Assembly: GCA_019694395.1 (NCBI GenBank)
Contig: JAIBCC010000025.1
Span: 34,078-98,077 of the forward strand
Reading direction: 5' to 3'
DNA from: Pyrinomonadaceae bacterium
GTDB taxonomy: Bacteria > Acidobacteriota > Blastocatellia > Pyrinomonadales > Pyrinomonadaceae
DNA length: 64,000 bases
Positions 16,307-25,367 of this stretch are shown here, piece after piece. The position numbers and the translations under genes are program-made. The notes under the pieces are model-generated. The model worked only from the letters and a program-made list of their open reading frames with translations, did not search any database and was not told the origin of the DNA. Every line of letters begins with the position of its first letter. Positions within the stretch are counted from its first letter, which is position 1.

Positions 16307-16432
16307 GGAACGCCGTGCTTCCAACCGGCAAACGTTGGCAACAACGTCACTTAGTTAAATTAAATTCAATCTTTGCTTAAACTTGAATGTTCGCGCTCTC
16401 GCGCTCATTGCCAGCTGGAAGCGTGGCGTTCC
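16307..16432. repeat. 126-bp palindromic dispersed repeat, copy 2
   Basis: This is the inverted copy of the element at 8481-8604. The ends GGAACGCCGTGCTTCC and GGAAGCGTGGCGTTCC are complementary, and the interior shares GCGCTCATTG and ATCTTTGCTTAAACTT (as complement). It lies just upstream of the radical SAM gene, whose true start is therefore downstream of it. Confidence 0.85.
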
Positions 16433-16488
16433 TTTTGGAAAATAATTTTGTCATCTACTTAGCAATAAAAACTGCTAAAATAAATGCA

Positions 16489-17619
16489 ATGCCCAATAAA
16501 ATTGCCCAGTTTGCGGAATTGCTGCGTTCAACAAGGCGCGAAAAGAAACTTGATACAGTGATTTTTTTCGTCACTTCGCGCTGTAATGCTTTTTGCGATA
16601 CTTGTTTTTATCACGAAGAACTTAACAAAAAAGGCGATCTGACTTTTGAACAGATCGAAAAAGTCTCACGCACAATGCCGAAAATCACCGACCTCTGGCT
16701 TTCGGGCGGCGAACCGACTTTGCGAAAAGATTTGAATCAAATCATTGACCTGTTCGTCAAAAATAACGGCATTCATCGCTTAATTATTCCAACCAATGCA
16801 CTGATCAAATCCAGAGTTTTTGAAGTTGTCGAACACGCTCTCTCGCACGATCAGATCACGGATCTATATTTGAATATTGCGCTGGACGGTTACGGCGAAA
16901 CTCACGATAAAATTCGCGGAGTGCCGAAAAATTGGGAAAAAACTCTGGCGTGTATCGAAAATCTTTATCCTTTAAAAGAAAAATTCGGCGCACGTTTTCG
17001 GCTCAATGTGAACACGGTAATTTGTGCCGAAAATTATCACGAAATCGAAAAACTCGGTGAATATTTGTGGCAGAATTTCAAACTTGACGGACAATATTTC
17101 AACATTGTGCGGGGCGAAACAAAAGTCGGTAATTCTATCAAAGCCGTTCCGTTTGAAGCACTTACCAAAATCTATCAATACACTTCCGGCTTGATTGAAC
17201 GCTATTCGCAACGAATGTTTTCTGCTGATGATTCTGCCAAAAAATTTATTAAACAAGTGGCGTATGTCGGAACGATCATGACGCATTACCGCACTCAGCA
17301 CTCTAACTTTGAAAAACCCACTCCATGGGCTTTTCCATGCACTGCCGGAGAAACTTCTGCCGTGATTGACTACAACGGAGATGTTCGCGCCTGTGAACTT
17401 TTGGACAAATTTGCCAGTCTTAAAGATTTCGATTTTGATTTCGGAAAACTTTGGGAAGTCACGGCGCGGCAGGACGAATTAACCAAAATTGACGGCGGAA
17501 ATGCCTGTTGGTGCACACACGTTTGTTTCATTCACAGCTCGCTCAGGCATTCGCAAAAAGCCTTACTCTACGAGGTTCCCAAAAATTATTTAACCCGAAA
17601 AAACTGGAAATCAGTTTGA
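16489..17619 (+). CDS. radical SAM protein with C-terminal cysteine cluster
   Basis: The protein has 376 residues from the ATG at 16489. The frame is open earlier but that part is the dispersed repeat. CNAFCDTCFYHEE (C-x3-C-x2-C) near residue 37 binds the SAM cluster, and LWLSGGEPTLRKD follows. The C-terminal part has AFPCTAGETSAVIDYNGDVRACELL and CWCTHVCF, which fits a SPASM-like auxiliary iron-sulfur site with DYNGDV. Such enzymes modify peptides or cofactors. The substrate is unknown and no precursor peptide is seen nearby. The 3' end overlaps the convergent methyltransferase gene by 34 bases. Confidence 0.88.
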   Translation: MPNKIAQFAELLRSTRREKKLDTVIFFVTSRCNAFCDTCFYHEELNKKGDLTFEQIEKVSRTMPKITDLWLSGGEPTLRKDLNQIIDLFVKNNGIHRLIIPTNALIKSRVFEVVEHALSHDQITDLYLNIALDGYGETHDKIRGVPKNWEKTLACIENLYPLKEKFGARFRLNVNTVICAENYHEIEKLGEYLWQNFKLDGQYFNIVRGETKVGNSIKAVPFEALTKIYQYTSGLIERYSQRMFSADDSAKKFIKQVAYVGTIMTHYRTQHSNFEKPTPWAFPCTAGETSAVIDYNGDVRACELLDKFASLKDFDFDFGKLWEVTARQDELTKIDGGNACWCTHVCFIHSSLRHSQKALLYEVPKNYLTRKNWKSV

Positions 17620-18440
17620 TCCGAATTTTTTGAGCGAAAAACTTCGTAAAGCAGTAAACTCCCCGCGACTGCCACATTGAGCGAATCCATTCCTGCAACC
17701 ATCGGAATTTTGACAAGCTGCGAACAAATGGCTTGTTCTTTATCATTCAAGCCTTTGCGTTCATTGCCCAGCATCAAAATTGTCGGTGACGAATATTGAA
17801 TTTGGTCGTAATTGGCTGAACCGTTCGGCGATGCGCCGACAACTTGCAAATTATTGATTCTCGACCAGTTTTGAAATTCCTGAAAATCTGTCCGCACAAC
17901 CTTTTGCTTAAAAATTGCGCCCATCGTCGGACGAACAACATTCGGCTCAAAAACGTCTATTTCATCGCCAATTAAAATAAATCCACCTGCGCCAATCGCC
18001 GCCGAAGTCCTGACAAGCGTTCCCAGATTTCCGTTTGAACGAATCGAACTGAGCGCAATCCAGCAAAAATTATCATTCGGTTTTAGCTGATTAAGTTTTT
18101 GAATATTTTGCCGAAAAATCGCGGCAATTCCCGAAGCGCGTTCGGTTCTGGAAAGGTTCCGAAATTGTTCGGGCGATGCACGCGCAAAGGGAATTCCTTC
18201 GCGTTTCAAACGCCGCACCAATTTTCTGGCAATCGCAGAAGTAAGCAGTTTTTCGCTGTAAATGATTGTTTCGATTGGAAACTTGTGATCAACTGCTTCG
18301 ACGAAGTTGCGGATACCTTCAGCAAAGAATAATCCTTTGCTATCACGATAACGCCTGTCTATTTGTAGTTTTTTGACTTTGGCAAAGACGGGCGCGAACT
18401 CTAATTGTCGGAAATTTTCCGTAGTTTCATTATTGCCCAT
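17586..18440 (-). CDS. TrmH/SpoU-type RNA 2'-O-methyltransferase
   Basis: The protein has 284 residues. The N-terminal substrate-binding part contains RDSKGLFFAEGIRNFVEA. The C-terminal SPOUT domain carries the three motifs: NLGTLVRTSAAIGAGGFIL (motif 1), LMLGNERKGL (motif 2) and IPMVAGMDSLNVAVAGSLLLYE (motif 3). The family methylates ribose in tRNA or 23S rRNA; the target is not deducible. AGGAGG lies just upstream of the ATG at 18440. Confidence 0.92.
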   Translation of the reverse strand: MGNNETTENFRQLEFAPVFAKVKKLQIDRRYRDSKGLFFAEGIRNFVEAVDHKFPIETIIYSEKLLTSAIARKLVRRLKREGIPFARASPEQFRNLSRTERASGIAAIFRQNIQKLNQLKPNDNFCWIALSSIRSNGNLGTLVRTSAAIGAGGFILIGDEIDVFEPNVVRPTMGAIFKQKVVRTDFQEFQNWSRINNLQVVGASPNGSANYDQIQYSSPTILMLGNERKGLNDKEQAICSQLVKIPMVAGMDSLNVAVAGSLLLYEVFRSKNSDQTDFQFFRVK

Positions 18441-18575
18441 CCTCCTTTTTGAATTGAACTAAAAAGTTCGGGTTAGTAAATGTTTGGTTCATTTAGTTTA
18501 GTGTAGTTTTACTTCGTTTGAAGATTATTTTTGAGTGGGAATATTACGATAATTTAAATTGAGAAAGCAAGAAAA

Positions 18576-18689
18576 ATTTAACGATTGAGATGACGTGAGG
18601 CGAAACCGAATGCACACAAGTTAAAGTTTAACGAGAACCGTTCATAAGAAAGTCGTTGTTTCGCACTTGTGTCCATTGATTCGTTATGT
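18576..18689. other. imperfect long hairpin beside an orphan gene
   Basis: An inner inverted pair (AATGCACACAAGT / ACTTGTGTCCATT, one mismatch) and outer ends ATTTAAC and GTTATGT enclose about 114 bp directly downstream of the 172-residue orphan gene. The outer boxes faintly resemble integron attC ends, but the arms are asymmetric and no integrase is present. Could be an ordinary intergenic repeat. Confidence 0.35.
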
Positions 18690-18733
18690 GGCTAGTTATT
18701 TTCTAAAGACCTTATTTTCAACAATCCTTTGAA

Positions 18734-19252
18734 CTAATCATCAAAGGCAGTCATTTTATACCACTCTTTAATGTGTTGCTCAATAAAATTTGTTCGCTCT
18801 GTTTCGTTGTTACTTAATAATGCGTTGATTGAACTTTGTAAATTATGAGTTCTTGTTAAAATCCATAATTTTCCGGCAACGATGTGGAATCTTCTGCCAG
18901 CCGACTCGATGACAAAAACTCGCTTTCCTTCCAAATGCTCCGACTTTCTATAACCCGCAAAACGTTGCTCGTATTCGATGGCTAAATCATCACAAGGTTG
19001 GGTCACACGCAATCCGCCGAAAATCTCAAACGGTAATTCAACATAATCAGTGCTGAGAAAGATTAAATCAACTGCATCGCCGCCACCAATGACGTGCGAG
19101 GAGCCAAAACTGTGAAGCGTTAAACCACTGCCACTCCACGAAACATCGCGCATATGAAATGCACGCGACGACGAATACTCTTTTATTATTGAAGGTTCAA
19201 GCATCACAAGTTTAAGGGAAACTAAATAACTAATGATTAACTCCAATACCAT
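18734..19252 (-). CDS. hypothetical protein, up to 172 aa
   Basis: I recognise no family. The central part SSRAFHMRDVSWSGSGLTLHSFGSS and DYVELPFEIFGGL suggests a beta-rich soluble domain, and the C-terminus is helical. A start at 19207 (MLEPSI, 157 residues) is equally plausible: neither start has a good ribosome site. It lies between the E1 gene and the methyltransferase gene, same strand as both, with the long hairpin at 18576-18689 downstream. Confidence 0.6.
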   Translation of the reverse strand: MVLELIISYLVSLKLVMLEPSIIKEYSSSRAFHMRDVSWSGSGLTLHSFGSSHVIGGGDAVDLIFLSTDYVELPFEIFGGLRVTQPCDDLAIEYEQRFAGYRKSEHLEGKRVFVIESAGRRFHIVAGKLWILTRTHNLQSSINALLSNNETERTNFIEQHIKEWYKMTAFDD

Positions 19253-19292
19253 TGGTAATACTCTGTATTTTGCGTGTTATCAATGGAAAAAT

Positions 19293-21461
19293 TCAATACC
19301 TCATCAACTCTGCCACCGCTTTTTCGACATCTTCCGTTTGCGGCAAAATGTAATCTTCGACTTGCGGGGCGTAGGCGACAAAAGTATCGGTTGCGCCGAC
19401 TCGTTTGACGGGGGCATCCAGGTATTCAAACAGTTCGTCAGCAATTCGGGCGGCGATTTCTGCGCCGTAGCCGTAGGAAACCGGGTCTTCGTGCGCGACG
19501 ATCACCCGCGAAGTCTTTTTGACGGATTCGGCGATGATTTCCCAATCGTAGGGAACGAGCGTCCGCAAATCAATCAATTCAACCGAAATCCCTTCTTTTT
19601 CCAGACGTTTACAGGCTTCAAAACTTCTTTGAACTAATGCGCCGTAGGTGACGATGGTGACATCCGAACCTTCACGCACTTTTTTACCTTTGCCAAATGG
19701 AATCAGGAATTCCGAGCTTGGATATTGAGATTTGTTATAGACCTGGCGATACAAATGTTTGTGTTCAAGGAACATTACAGGATCATCGCAACGAATTGCG
19801 GTTCGCAGTAAACCGTTGGCATCCAAAGCATTAGACGGATAAGCGATCATCAATCCGGGCGTGTGGGCAAAAAGTGTCGTGCCGCTTTGCGAGTGGTAAA
19901 CCGCGCCGCCTTTCAAATATCCGCCGACGGGGACGCGCATTACCATCGGAGCTTTCCAATCGCCGTCCGAACGCCAGCGCATTGTCGCCAATTCGTTACG
20001 GATTTGGTGCATTGCGGGGAAAATATAATCGAAAAATTGGATTTCGACGACAGGTTTTAAGCCGCGCAAAGATAAACCAATAGCCCGTCCGATGATATTT
20101 GCTTCAGCTAAAGGTGAATTGAAAACGCGAGCCGAGCCAAAAGTGCGTTGTAAATTGGCAGTAACTTTGAAAACTCCGCCTTTACCTTTGACTTGTTCAA
20201 GATATTCTTCACGCGAACAATCCGCCACGTCTTCGCCGAAAATAACGATTGAATCATCGCGCTTCATTTCTTCGTGCAAACAGCGGTTAATCAAATCAAC
20301 CATTGTTCCGGCATTTCCCGAAAGTTCTGCACCGTCTTCGGTATCAAAAACATTGCGGTCAGTCGGATCAATTTCGGATGAAAAAACGTTTCGCAAAGCT
20401 GATTCGGGCGCAGGCGCGGGAGTTGCCAACGCAATGTCGGCGGCTTCGTTGACTTCTGCATCAACTTGTTTTCGCAAAAGCTCAAGCTCTTCGGAACTGA
20501 CGATGCCTTCGGTCATCAAAAATTCGGCGTAGGTTTTCAAAGGGTCAATCGCCGCTTCGCGTTCGATTTCCTCTTGCGGACGATAGAGTTTTTCGTCATC
20601 CGAAAGCGAGTGCGAATATGGACGAATCACTTTAGCGTGAACCAGCGAAGGACCTTTTCCGCTTCGGGCGTGTTCAACCGCTTTTCGCATAACCGCCAAT
20701 GATTCCAAAGGTTTAGTGCCGTCAACTTTTTGGATGAAAAGATTGGGGAAACCTGAAAATAATTCGGAAATTGAACCTCCGGCGGTGTTGACCTCTACCG
20801 GAGTTGAAATGGCGTAACCGTTATCTTCGACCAAGAAAACAACGGGCAATTTAAGATTGCAAGCCGTGTTCATCGCTTCCCAAAACTCGCCTTCGCTGGT
20901 CGTTCCGTCACCGAGCGAGGTGTAAACGATCTCATCGCCTTTGAAACCTTTGACTTTTTCTTTGATTTTGTCCGAAAGATTTCCGCGATAAGTGGCTTCT
21001 GCCGCACCGACTGCGTGCAAAATTTGCGAGCCGGTGCAGGATGATTGCGAAGGAACATTTAATTTGACCGAACCCCAGTGCGAAGGCATTTGCCGTGCGT
21101 GCGAATTCGGATCAGGCTCTGCGCCAACCGCCGAATAAAGCATTTCGAGCGGAGTCATTCCGATTCCGATCATAAAAGCGCGGTCGCGGTAATATGGAAA
21201 AAACCAGTCGTGTCCGACTTTCATAGACAAAGCTGCCGCCGCCAAAATCGCTTCGTGACCTGCGCCGGAAATTTGGAAAAAGACCTTGTTTTGACCTTTT
21301 AACTGTATCTCTTTGTCATCAATTCTGCGGGAGACATACATTGTTCGATAAATCCCGACCAATGCCTGTGCGTCTAATCCTAAATATTTGTCAGCCGTAA
21401 CCTGTTTGGTTGCAGTAGTTTTTGCCATATTTTTATTGTTTCTTTTGGGTGCTGTTGACAT
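19293..21461 (-). CDS. 2-oxoacid dehydrogenase E1, alpha and beta subunits fused
   Basis: The protein has up to 722 residues. The alpha part (about 30-345) has the thiamine diphosphate motif GDGTTSEGEFWEAMNTACNLKLPVVFLVEDN. The beta part (from about 380) has MKRDDSIVIFGEDVAD and LVPYDWE. This is the E1 of a pyruvate or branched-chain 2-oxoacid dehydrogenase complex, which decarboxylates the acid and passes the acyl group to E2. E1 alpha and beta are often separate genes; here they are one chain. E2 and E3 are not in the window. The ATG at 21428 (711 residues) is an alternative start. Confidence 0.9.
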   Translation of the reverse strand: MSTAPKRNNKNMAKTTATKQVTADKYLGLDAQALVGIYRTMYVSRRIDDKEIQLKGQNKVFFQISGAGHEAILAAAALSMKVGHDWFFPYYRDRAFMIGIGMTPLEMLYSAVGAEPDPNSHARQMPSHWGSVKLNVPSQSSCTGSQILHAVGAAEATYRGNLSDKIKEKVKGFKGDEIVYTSLGDGTTSEGEFWEAMNTACNLKLPVVFLVEDNGYAISTPVEVNTAGGSISELFSGFPNLFIQKVDGTKPLESLAVMRKAVEHARSGKGPSLVHAKVIRPYSHSLSDDEKLYRPQEEIEREAAIDPLKTYAEFLMTEGIVSSEELELLRKQVDAEVNEAADIALATPAPAPESALRNVFSSEIDPTDRNVFDTEDGAELSGNAGTMVDLINRCLHEEMKRDDSIVIFGEDVADCSREEYLEQVKGKGGVFKVTANLQRTFGSARVFNSPLAEANIIGRAIGLSLRGLKPVVEIQFFDYIFPAMHQIRNELATMRWRSDGDWKAPMVMRVPVGGYLKGGAVYHSQSGTTLFAHTPGLMIAYPSNALDANGLLRTAIRCDDPVMFLEHKHLYRQVYNKSQYPSSEFLIPFGKGKKVREGSDVTIVTYGALVQRSFEACKRLEKEGISVELIDLRTLVPYDWEIIAESVKKTSRVIVAHEDPVSYGYGAEIAARIADELFEYLDAPVKRVGATDTFVAYAPQVEDYILPQTEDVEKAVAELMRY

Positions 21462-21655
21462 TTTATAATCTCAGTATAATAACTAAAAATAATGAATGAA
21501 TAACTTATTTTAACTAAAAGGGACGAATTCTGCCAAAAACGGAGTATTATCTTTTTCTAAAAGCCGCACTCATTTTGCTTCATTCGATAAGATTTAAGAA
21601 TACCGCATTTGAGAAGAAACAAACAATAGGTTAGATGATTCGAGATTTACATCTT

Positions 21656-22129
21656 TTATTGTTTTATGATCTGAACATCACGAAATTCATTATCTTTCCA
21701 AAGTTGTAGGACATAAAAATCTTCGCCTTCCCAATCATCTATAACTGTTTCCAAATTTCCGTAAAGCAGACGCACACGATAAGTTGCTGGTTCAACTTCA
21801 ATTCTGACGGCATCGGGCAAATATTCTGTGCAGCCTGCTAAAACCAGTTTTTCAGAATTAACTACCAAACTACATTCATTGATACGACTATATTTTTCAA
21901 GTTCCAACATTGGTGCAGAATCGTGGAATTCAAGAGAAACGGGAACAGTCTCGTAACGTGCTGTGCCAACCGCAATACGATTTTTACCTACACCAAGCAT
22001 TCTTTCAGTCGCTTTTCCTTCTATATCCCAGATTTCTTCGGATTCAAATAAAGGAAAATTTTCAGCCTCCAAATAAAATTGGTGATAATCGGCGTAAATT
22101 TCAAAATCAAGTTTACGAATTAACATCAT
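21656..22129 (-). CDS. hypothetical protein, 157 aa
   Basis: The start ATGA overlaps the stop of the aminopeptidase gene by four bases, indicating translational coupling. The sequence is a soluble beta-rich protein (FEIYADYHQFYLEAE, VPVSLEFHDSAP, YRVRLLYGNL) with no signal peptide. I do not recognise the family. The coupling to an exported peptidase does not by itself imply a related role, because this product looks cytoplasmic. Confidence 0.7.
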   Translation of the reverse strand: MMLIRKLDFEIYADYHQFYLEAENFPLFESEEIWDIEGKATERMLGVGKNRIAVGTARYETVPVSLEFHDSAPMLELEKYSRINECSLVVNSEKLVLAGCTEYLPDAVRIEVEPATYRVRLLYGNLETVIDDWEGEDFYVLQLWKDNEFRDVQIIKQ

Positions 22130-23790
22130 TCCGCCTTCAAAACCCAGCCTTTCGGATCAACTTCAATTTTTCCGCCTTTACTCATAACCACACCTTTTCC
22201 GTCTTTCATCTCGACACGCTGGATTTTTCCGTCAATCGCCACATCAACTGGCATCGAAAAAGGTAAATTATTCGGAGTTTCCCAATGTAAATCGGTTCTG
22301 TCTCCCGAAGTTTCTTTAACCAGTTTCGGCAAAGCGGGTTGGCGCAGATAGACTTCAAAGAACCAATCGAGCTTCATTCCCGATTCTTCTTCGGCAATGG
22401 TTTTGAAATCGTTTGTGTTGACAAAACGGGTTTGTCTGCCGTCGGTGAATTTCTCCATTTCTTTGGTCGGATAAGCCATTCGGCGCAGGGCGCGGAAAAA
22501 TGCTTTGTCGCCGAGCAGATACCGTAAAGTGTGCAGAATACTCGCACCTTTGCCGTAAATGTCGCCGTCGCTGTTGATGTAATCCGGCTCAGCCATATAG
22601 ACCTGATAAGCGATTTTTGCTTCGCGTGGCGCAACGGGCTGTTTGTTGCGTGTGCCGCGCATTCGTCTTTTCATTGCCGCTAAATATGCTTCTTGACCTT
22701 TGGTTTTTTCGACATAGAGCGTGTCCATATATGATTGAAAACCTTCGTGAATCCAGAAATCGCGCCAATCGGAAGCCGTCACCAGATTTGCCCACCATTC
22801 GTGTCCGAATTCGTGAAACATCAGCCAGTCAAAACCGTCTTTGTCGTAATTAAATTTGTTTCCGTAGGCGATAATGGTCGAATGTTCCATTCCCAGATGC
22901 GGAGTTTCGACAATACCGAGCTTTTCGGCTCTGAACGGATATGGTCCGAGATATTCTTCAAAAAATGCTAAATATTTTTTCGTTTCGGCAATTAAACTCG
23001 CGCCTTTCGCATAACTTTCGGGCAAAATATAAAACTTGATCGGGATCATATCGCCCGCCACGCTTTTGTATGAATCCTCGATAACTTTATAAGGTGCAAC
23101 ATTTAGCGCAATTCCATAATTGGCGATCGGATTTGACATCAGCCAATGATAGGTCAAAGTTTTGTCGGAATTCTTATCAATCTTTTGCAGTTTTCCGGCG
23201 GTTGCGGCGTAAAGCGGTTCGGGAACGGTGATATGAAATGCGACCGATTCGGCTTTGTCAGACGGATAATCTTTGCAGGGAAACATCAAATCCGCGCCGT
23301 CATTTTGCAAAGCGGTGACAACCCACGGCGAACCGTCTTTAGTTTTTTCCCACATAAAACCGCCAACCCACGGCGCACGCGGCGCGACACGGGGAGTTCC
23401 GCCGTAAACAACTTTGACGGCAACGGTTTCGCCAGCCTGCTTGGTTAAAGGAAAATATGACCAAATCTTTCCGCCTTTGCGCTCAAACTTCAATTTCGTT
23501 TCGCCTTTTTCACCAACCAAAGCAACATCGGAAACATTAAACGGCGTGTCCAAATCCAAAACAAAAACATTGATCGGCTGAACGATTTTTGCCGTTACGA
23601 CGGTCGTTCCCGTGATGGATTTTTCAGGAATGTTGACCTTGATGGAAATATCGTATTTTTTGACATCGTAAGCCGCTTGTTCGTATGGAACAACTCCACC
23701 CGTTTCGGTTGGACGTGCGCCGAGTTCACGTTGGGCAAAAGAAGTGCTGACAAATAAAAGAACAAAAAAGATTAGTCGGAAAGTCTTCAT
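22126..23790 (-). CDS. exported M1-family zinc aminopeptidase
   Basis: From the ATG at 23790 (GGAG upstream) the protein has 554 residues with a signal peptide ending STSFAQ. The zinc site is HEFGHEWW (HExxH) near residue 330 with the downstream glutamate in WIHEGFQSYMDTLYVE. LGMEHSTIIAYG replaces the classic GAMEN loop of M1 enzymes in this branch. The N-terminal beta domain (VKKYDISIKVNIPEKSITGTT) is typical. It removes N-terminal residues from peptides in the periplasm. The upstream extension to 23832 is rejected as it would bury the signal peptide. Confidence 0.92.
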   Translation of the reverse strand: MKTFRLIFFVLLFVSTSFAQRELGARPTETGGVVPYEQAAYDVKKYDISIKVNIPEKSITGTTVVTAKIVQPINVFVLDLDTPFNVSDVALVGEKGETKLKFERKGGKIWSYFPLTKQAGETVAVKVVYGGTPRVAPRAPWVGGFMWEKTKDGSPWVVTALQNDGADLMFPCKDYPSDKAESVAFHITVPEPLYAATAGKLQKIDKNSDKTLTYHWLMSNPIANYGIALNVAPYKVIEDSYKSVAGDMIPIKFYILPESYAKGASLIAETKKYLAFFEEYLGPYPFRAEKLGIVETPHLGMEHSTIIAYGNKFNYDKDGFDWLMFHEFGHEWWANLVTASDWRDFWIHEGFQSYMDTLYVEKTKGQEAYLAAMKRRMRGTRNKQPVAPREAKIAYQVYMAEPDYINSDGDIYGKGASILHTLRYLLGDKAFFRALRRMAYPTKEMEKFTDGRQTRFVNTNDFKTIAEEESGMKLDWFFEVYLRQPALPKLVKETSGDRTDLHWETPNNLPFSMPVDVAIDGKIQRVEMKDGKGVVMSKGGKIEVDPKGWVLKAE

Positions 23791-23896
23791 ATTTTCTCCG
23801 TTTTGAATATTTTGAAAACAACAATTTACCATAAAAGTTTGTAATTATAGGTAGAAAGGAATAAATTTTAATCAATCCGACATTTCTTCAAAAAGT

Positions 23897-24346
23897 ATGA
23901 AATATTTTTCGCTAAAAAAAATTGGTTCGGTTTTAATTTTTGCAGTAATTATTCTGGCTGCTTATTTTATCAATGTTGAAGTTCAGAGTTATTACGGACG
24001 ACAGGCTCTTGAGAAAGCAAATTTGCAGAATTTTACGCTCGCAGATGCGCTGAAAAAAGCCGAAGCAGAAAATAAACTTGTCTTGGTTGATGTCTCGGCG
24101 ATCTGGTGTCCGAACTGCCGCCGATTAGATAACGAAGTCTTTGCTAATCAAGAGGTTAGAAAGTTTGTTAATGAAAAATTTGTTTTTTCACGGCTGGAAT
24201 ATGAATCACCCGAAGGGACGGATTTTCTGGAAAAACACAACGCGACAGGATTTCCAAATCTATGGCTTTTGGATGGGAAAGGCAATGTCGTCAAAAAGTT
24301 GCGGATTACATTTGATCCGACGGAATTTTTAAAGCAATTAAATTAA
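23897..24346 (+). CDS. membrane-anchored thioredoxin-like protein
   Basis: The protein has 149 residues: an N-terminal anchor (residues 10-27) and a thioredoxin fold with the active site WCPNC (near residue 73) and the cis-proline segment ATGFPNLWLLD. This matches the thioredoxin_7/DsbD C-terminal type, which moves disulfide electrons in the periplasm. Diverges from the aminopeptidase gene; monocistronic. Confidence 0.88.
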   Translation: MKYFSLKKIGSVLIFAVIILAAYFINVEVQSYYGRQALEKANLQNFTLADALKKAEAENKLVLVDVSAIWCPNCRRLDNEVFANQEVRKFVNEKFVFSRLEYESPEGTDFLEKHNATGFPNLWLLDGKGNVVKKLRITFDPTEFLKQLN

Positions 24347-24392
24347 ATCAATAATTCAAAAAGTGGCAGCGGACAGATAAGAAGCCAAGTCG

Positions 24393-25343
24393 CTATTGCT
24401 CCTTGTTCTCATTTCCTCCCGAAAGCAAATAAAGAACTGCCATTCGCACGGCTAAACCGTATTCAACCTGATTTAGAATGAGCGAACTTGAGCCGTCTGC
24501 AACATCCGAAGCGATTTCAATTCCGCGATTCATCGGACCCGGATGCAAAACAATCGCATCGGATTTGGCTAATTTCAAACGGTCTTTGGTCAATCCGTAA
24601 TAAATCGAATATTCACGCATCGTCGGGAAAAAAGCATCGTTCATCCGTTCCTTTTGAATCCGCAAAACCATAACGACATCGGCGTTTTCGAGCGCGTCTT
24701 CAATCGTTGGACAAATCGTTAAACCATTATTGACCAATCCGCAAAAATCATTCGGAACGAGCGGATTTGGTCCTGCCACGCGAACTGTTGCGCCTAGTTT
24801 GGTGAGCAGATGAACATTTGAACGAGCCACGCGGCTGTGTAAAATATCGCCCAGAATGGCGACGTTCAAACCCAAAATTTCGCCTTTATGTTCCTTGATG
24901 GTCATTGCGTCCAAAAGGGCTTGGGTTGGATGTTCGTTGGAGCCGTCTCCGGCGTTGACGATTGAGGCGCGGCTGACTTTGGCGAGCTGGTGCGGAACTC
25001 CGGCAGAACCGTGACGAACGATGATAATATGCGGAGCCATTGCGTCCAGATTCATTGCGGTATCGAGAATCGTTTCGCCTTTAGCCACGCTGGAAGTCGA
25101 AACGCTGATATTAACCGCATCGGCGGAAAGACGTTTGGCGGCAAGCTCAAAGCTCGTGCGGGTGCGGGTGGAGTTTTCAAAAAATAAATTGATGACGGTT
25201 TTTCCCCGCAGAGCCGGAACTTTTTTGACCTCGCGGCGGGAAACATCACGGAAAGTATCCGCAGTCTGCAAAAGCGTTTTGATTTCGTCCGCCGATAGAT
25301 TGCGGATGCCGAGTAAATCTTTTCTCTGAAAATTTTTATCCAT
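24393..25343 (-). CDS. pyrB: aspartate carbamoyltransferase catalytic subunit
   Basis: PyrB joins carbamoyl phosphate and aspartate, the committed step of pyrimidine synthesis. The 316-residue protein has the carbamoyl-phosphate motif FFENSTRTRTSFELAA near residue 54, then VRHGSAGVPHQLA, GDGSNEHPTQALLDAMTI and LHPGPMNRGIEI. Length and motifs are standard. pyrR lies two genes upstream on the same strand and pyrD diverges from it. The ATG is directly preceded by the U-run of a hairpin, an unusual start region. Confidence 0.96.
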   Translation of the reverse strand: MDKNFQRKDLLGIRNLSADEIKTLLQTADTFRDVSRREVKKVPALRGKTVINLFFENSTRTRTSFELAAKRLSADAVNISVSTSSVAKGETILDTAMNLDAMAPHIIIVRHGSAGVPHQLAKVSRASIVNAGDGSNEHPTQALLDAMTIKEHKGEILGLNVAILGDILHSRVARSNVHLLTKLGATVRVAGPNPLVPNDFCGLVNNGLTICPTIEDALENADVVMVLRIQKERMNDAFFPTMREYSIYYGLTKDRLKLAKSDAIVLHPGPMNRGIEIASDVADGSSSLILNQVEYGLAVRMAVLYLLSGGNENKEQ

Positions 25344-25367
25344 AAAAAAAGGCGAATCTAATCGCCT
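25344..25367 (-). terminator. hairpin with U-run abutting the pyrB start codon
   Basis: On the minus strand AGGCGA, a 6-base loop, TCGCCT and seven T residues run directly into the pyrB ATG. The stop codon of the upstream exported gene lies in the loop. It has the form of an intrinsic terminator between the two genes and could also hide the pyrB ribosome site. The sequence supports the hairpin; regulation is inference. Confidence 0.6.

Noticed and set aside
18576..18689. Firm integron attC call
   Set aside because: One end box deviates, the arms are unequal and no second site or integrase is present; kept only as a low-confidence hairpin.
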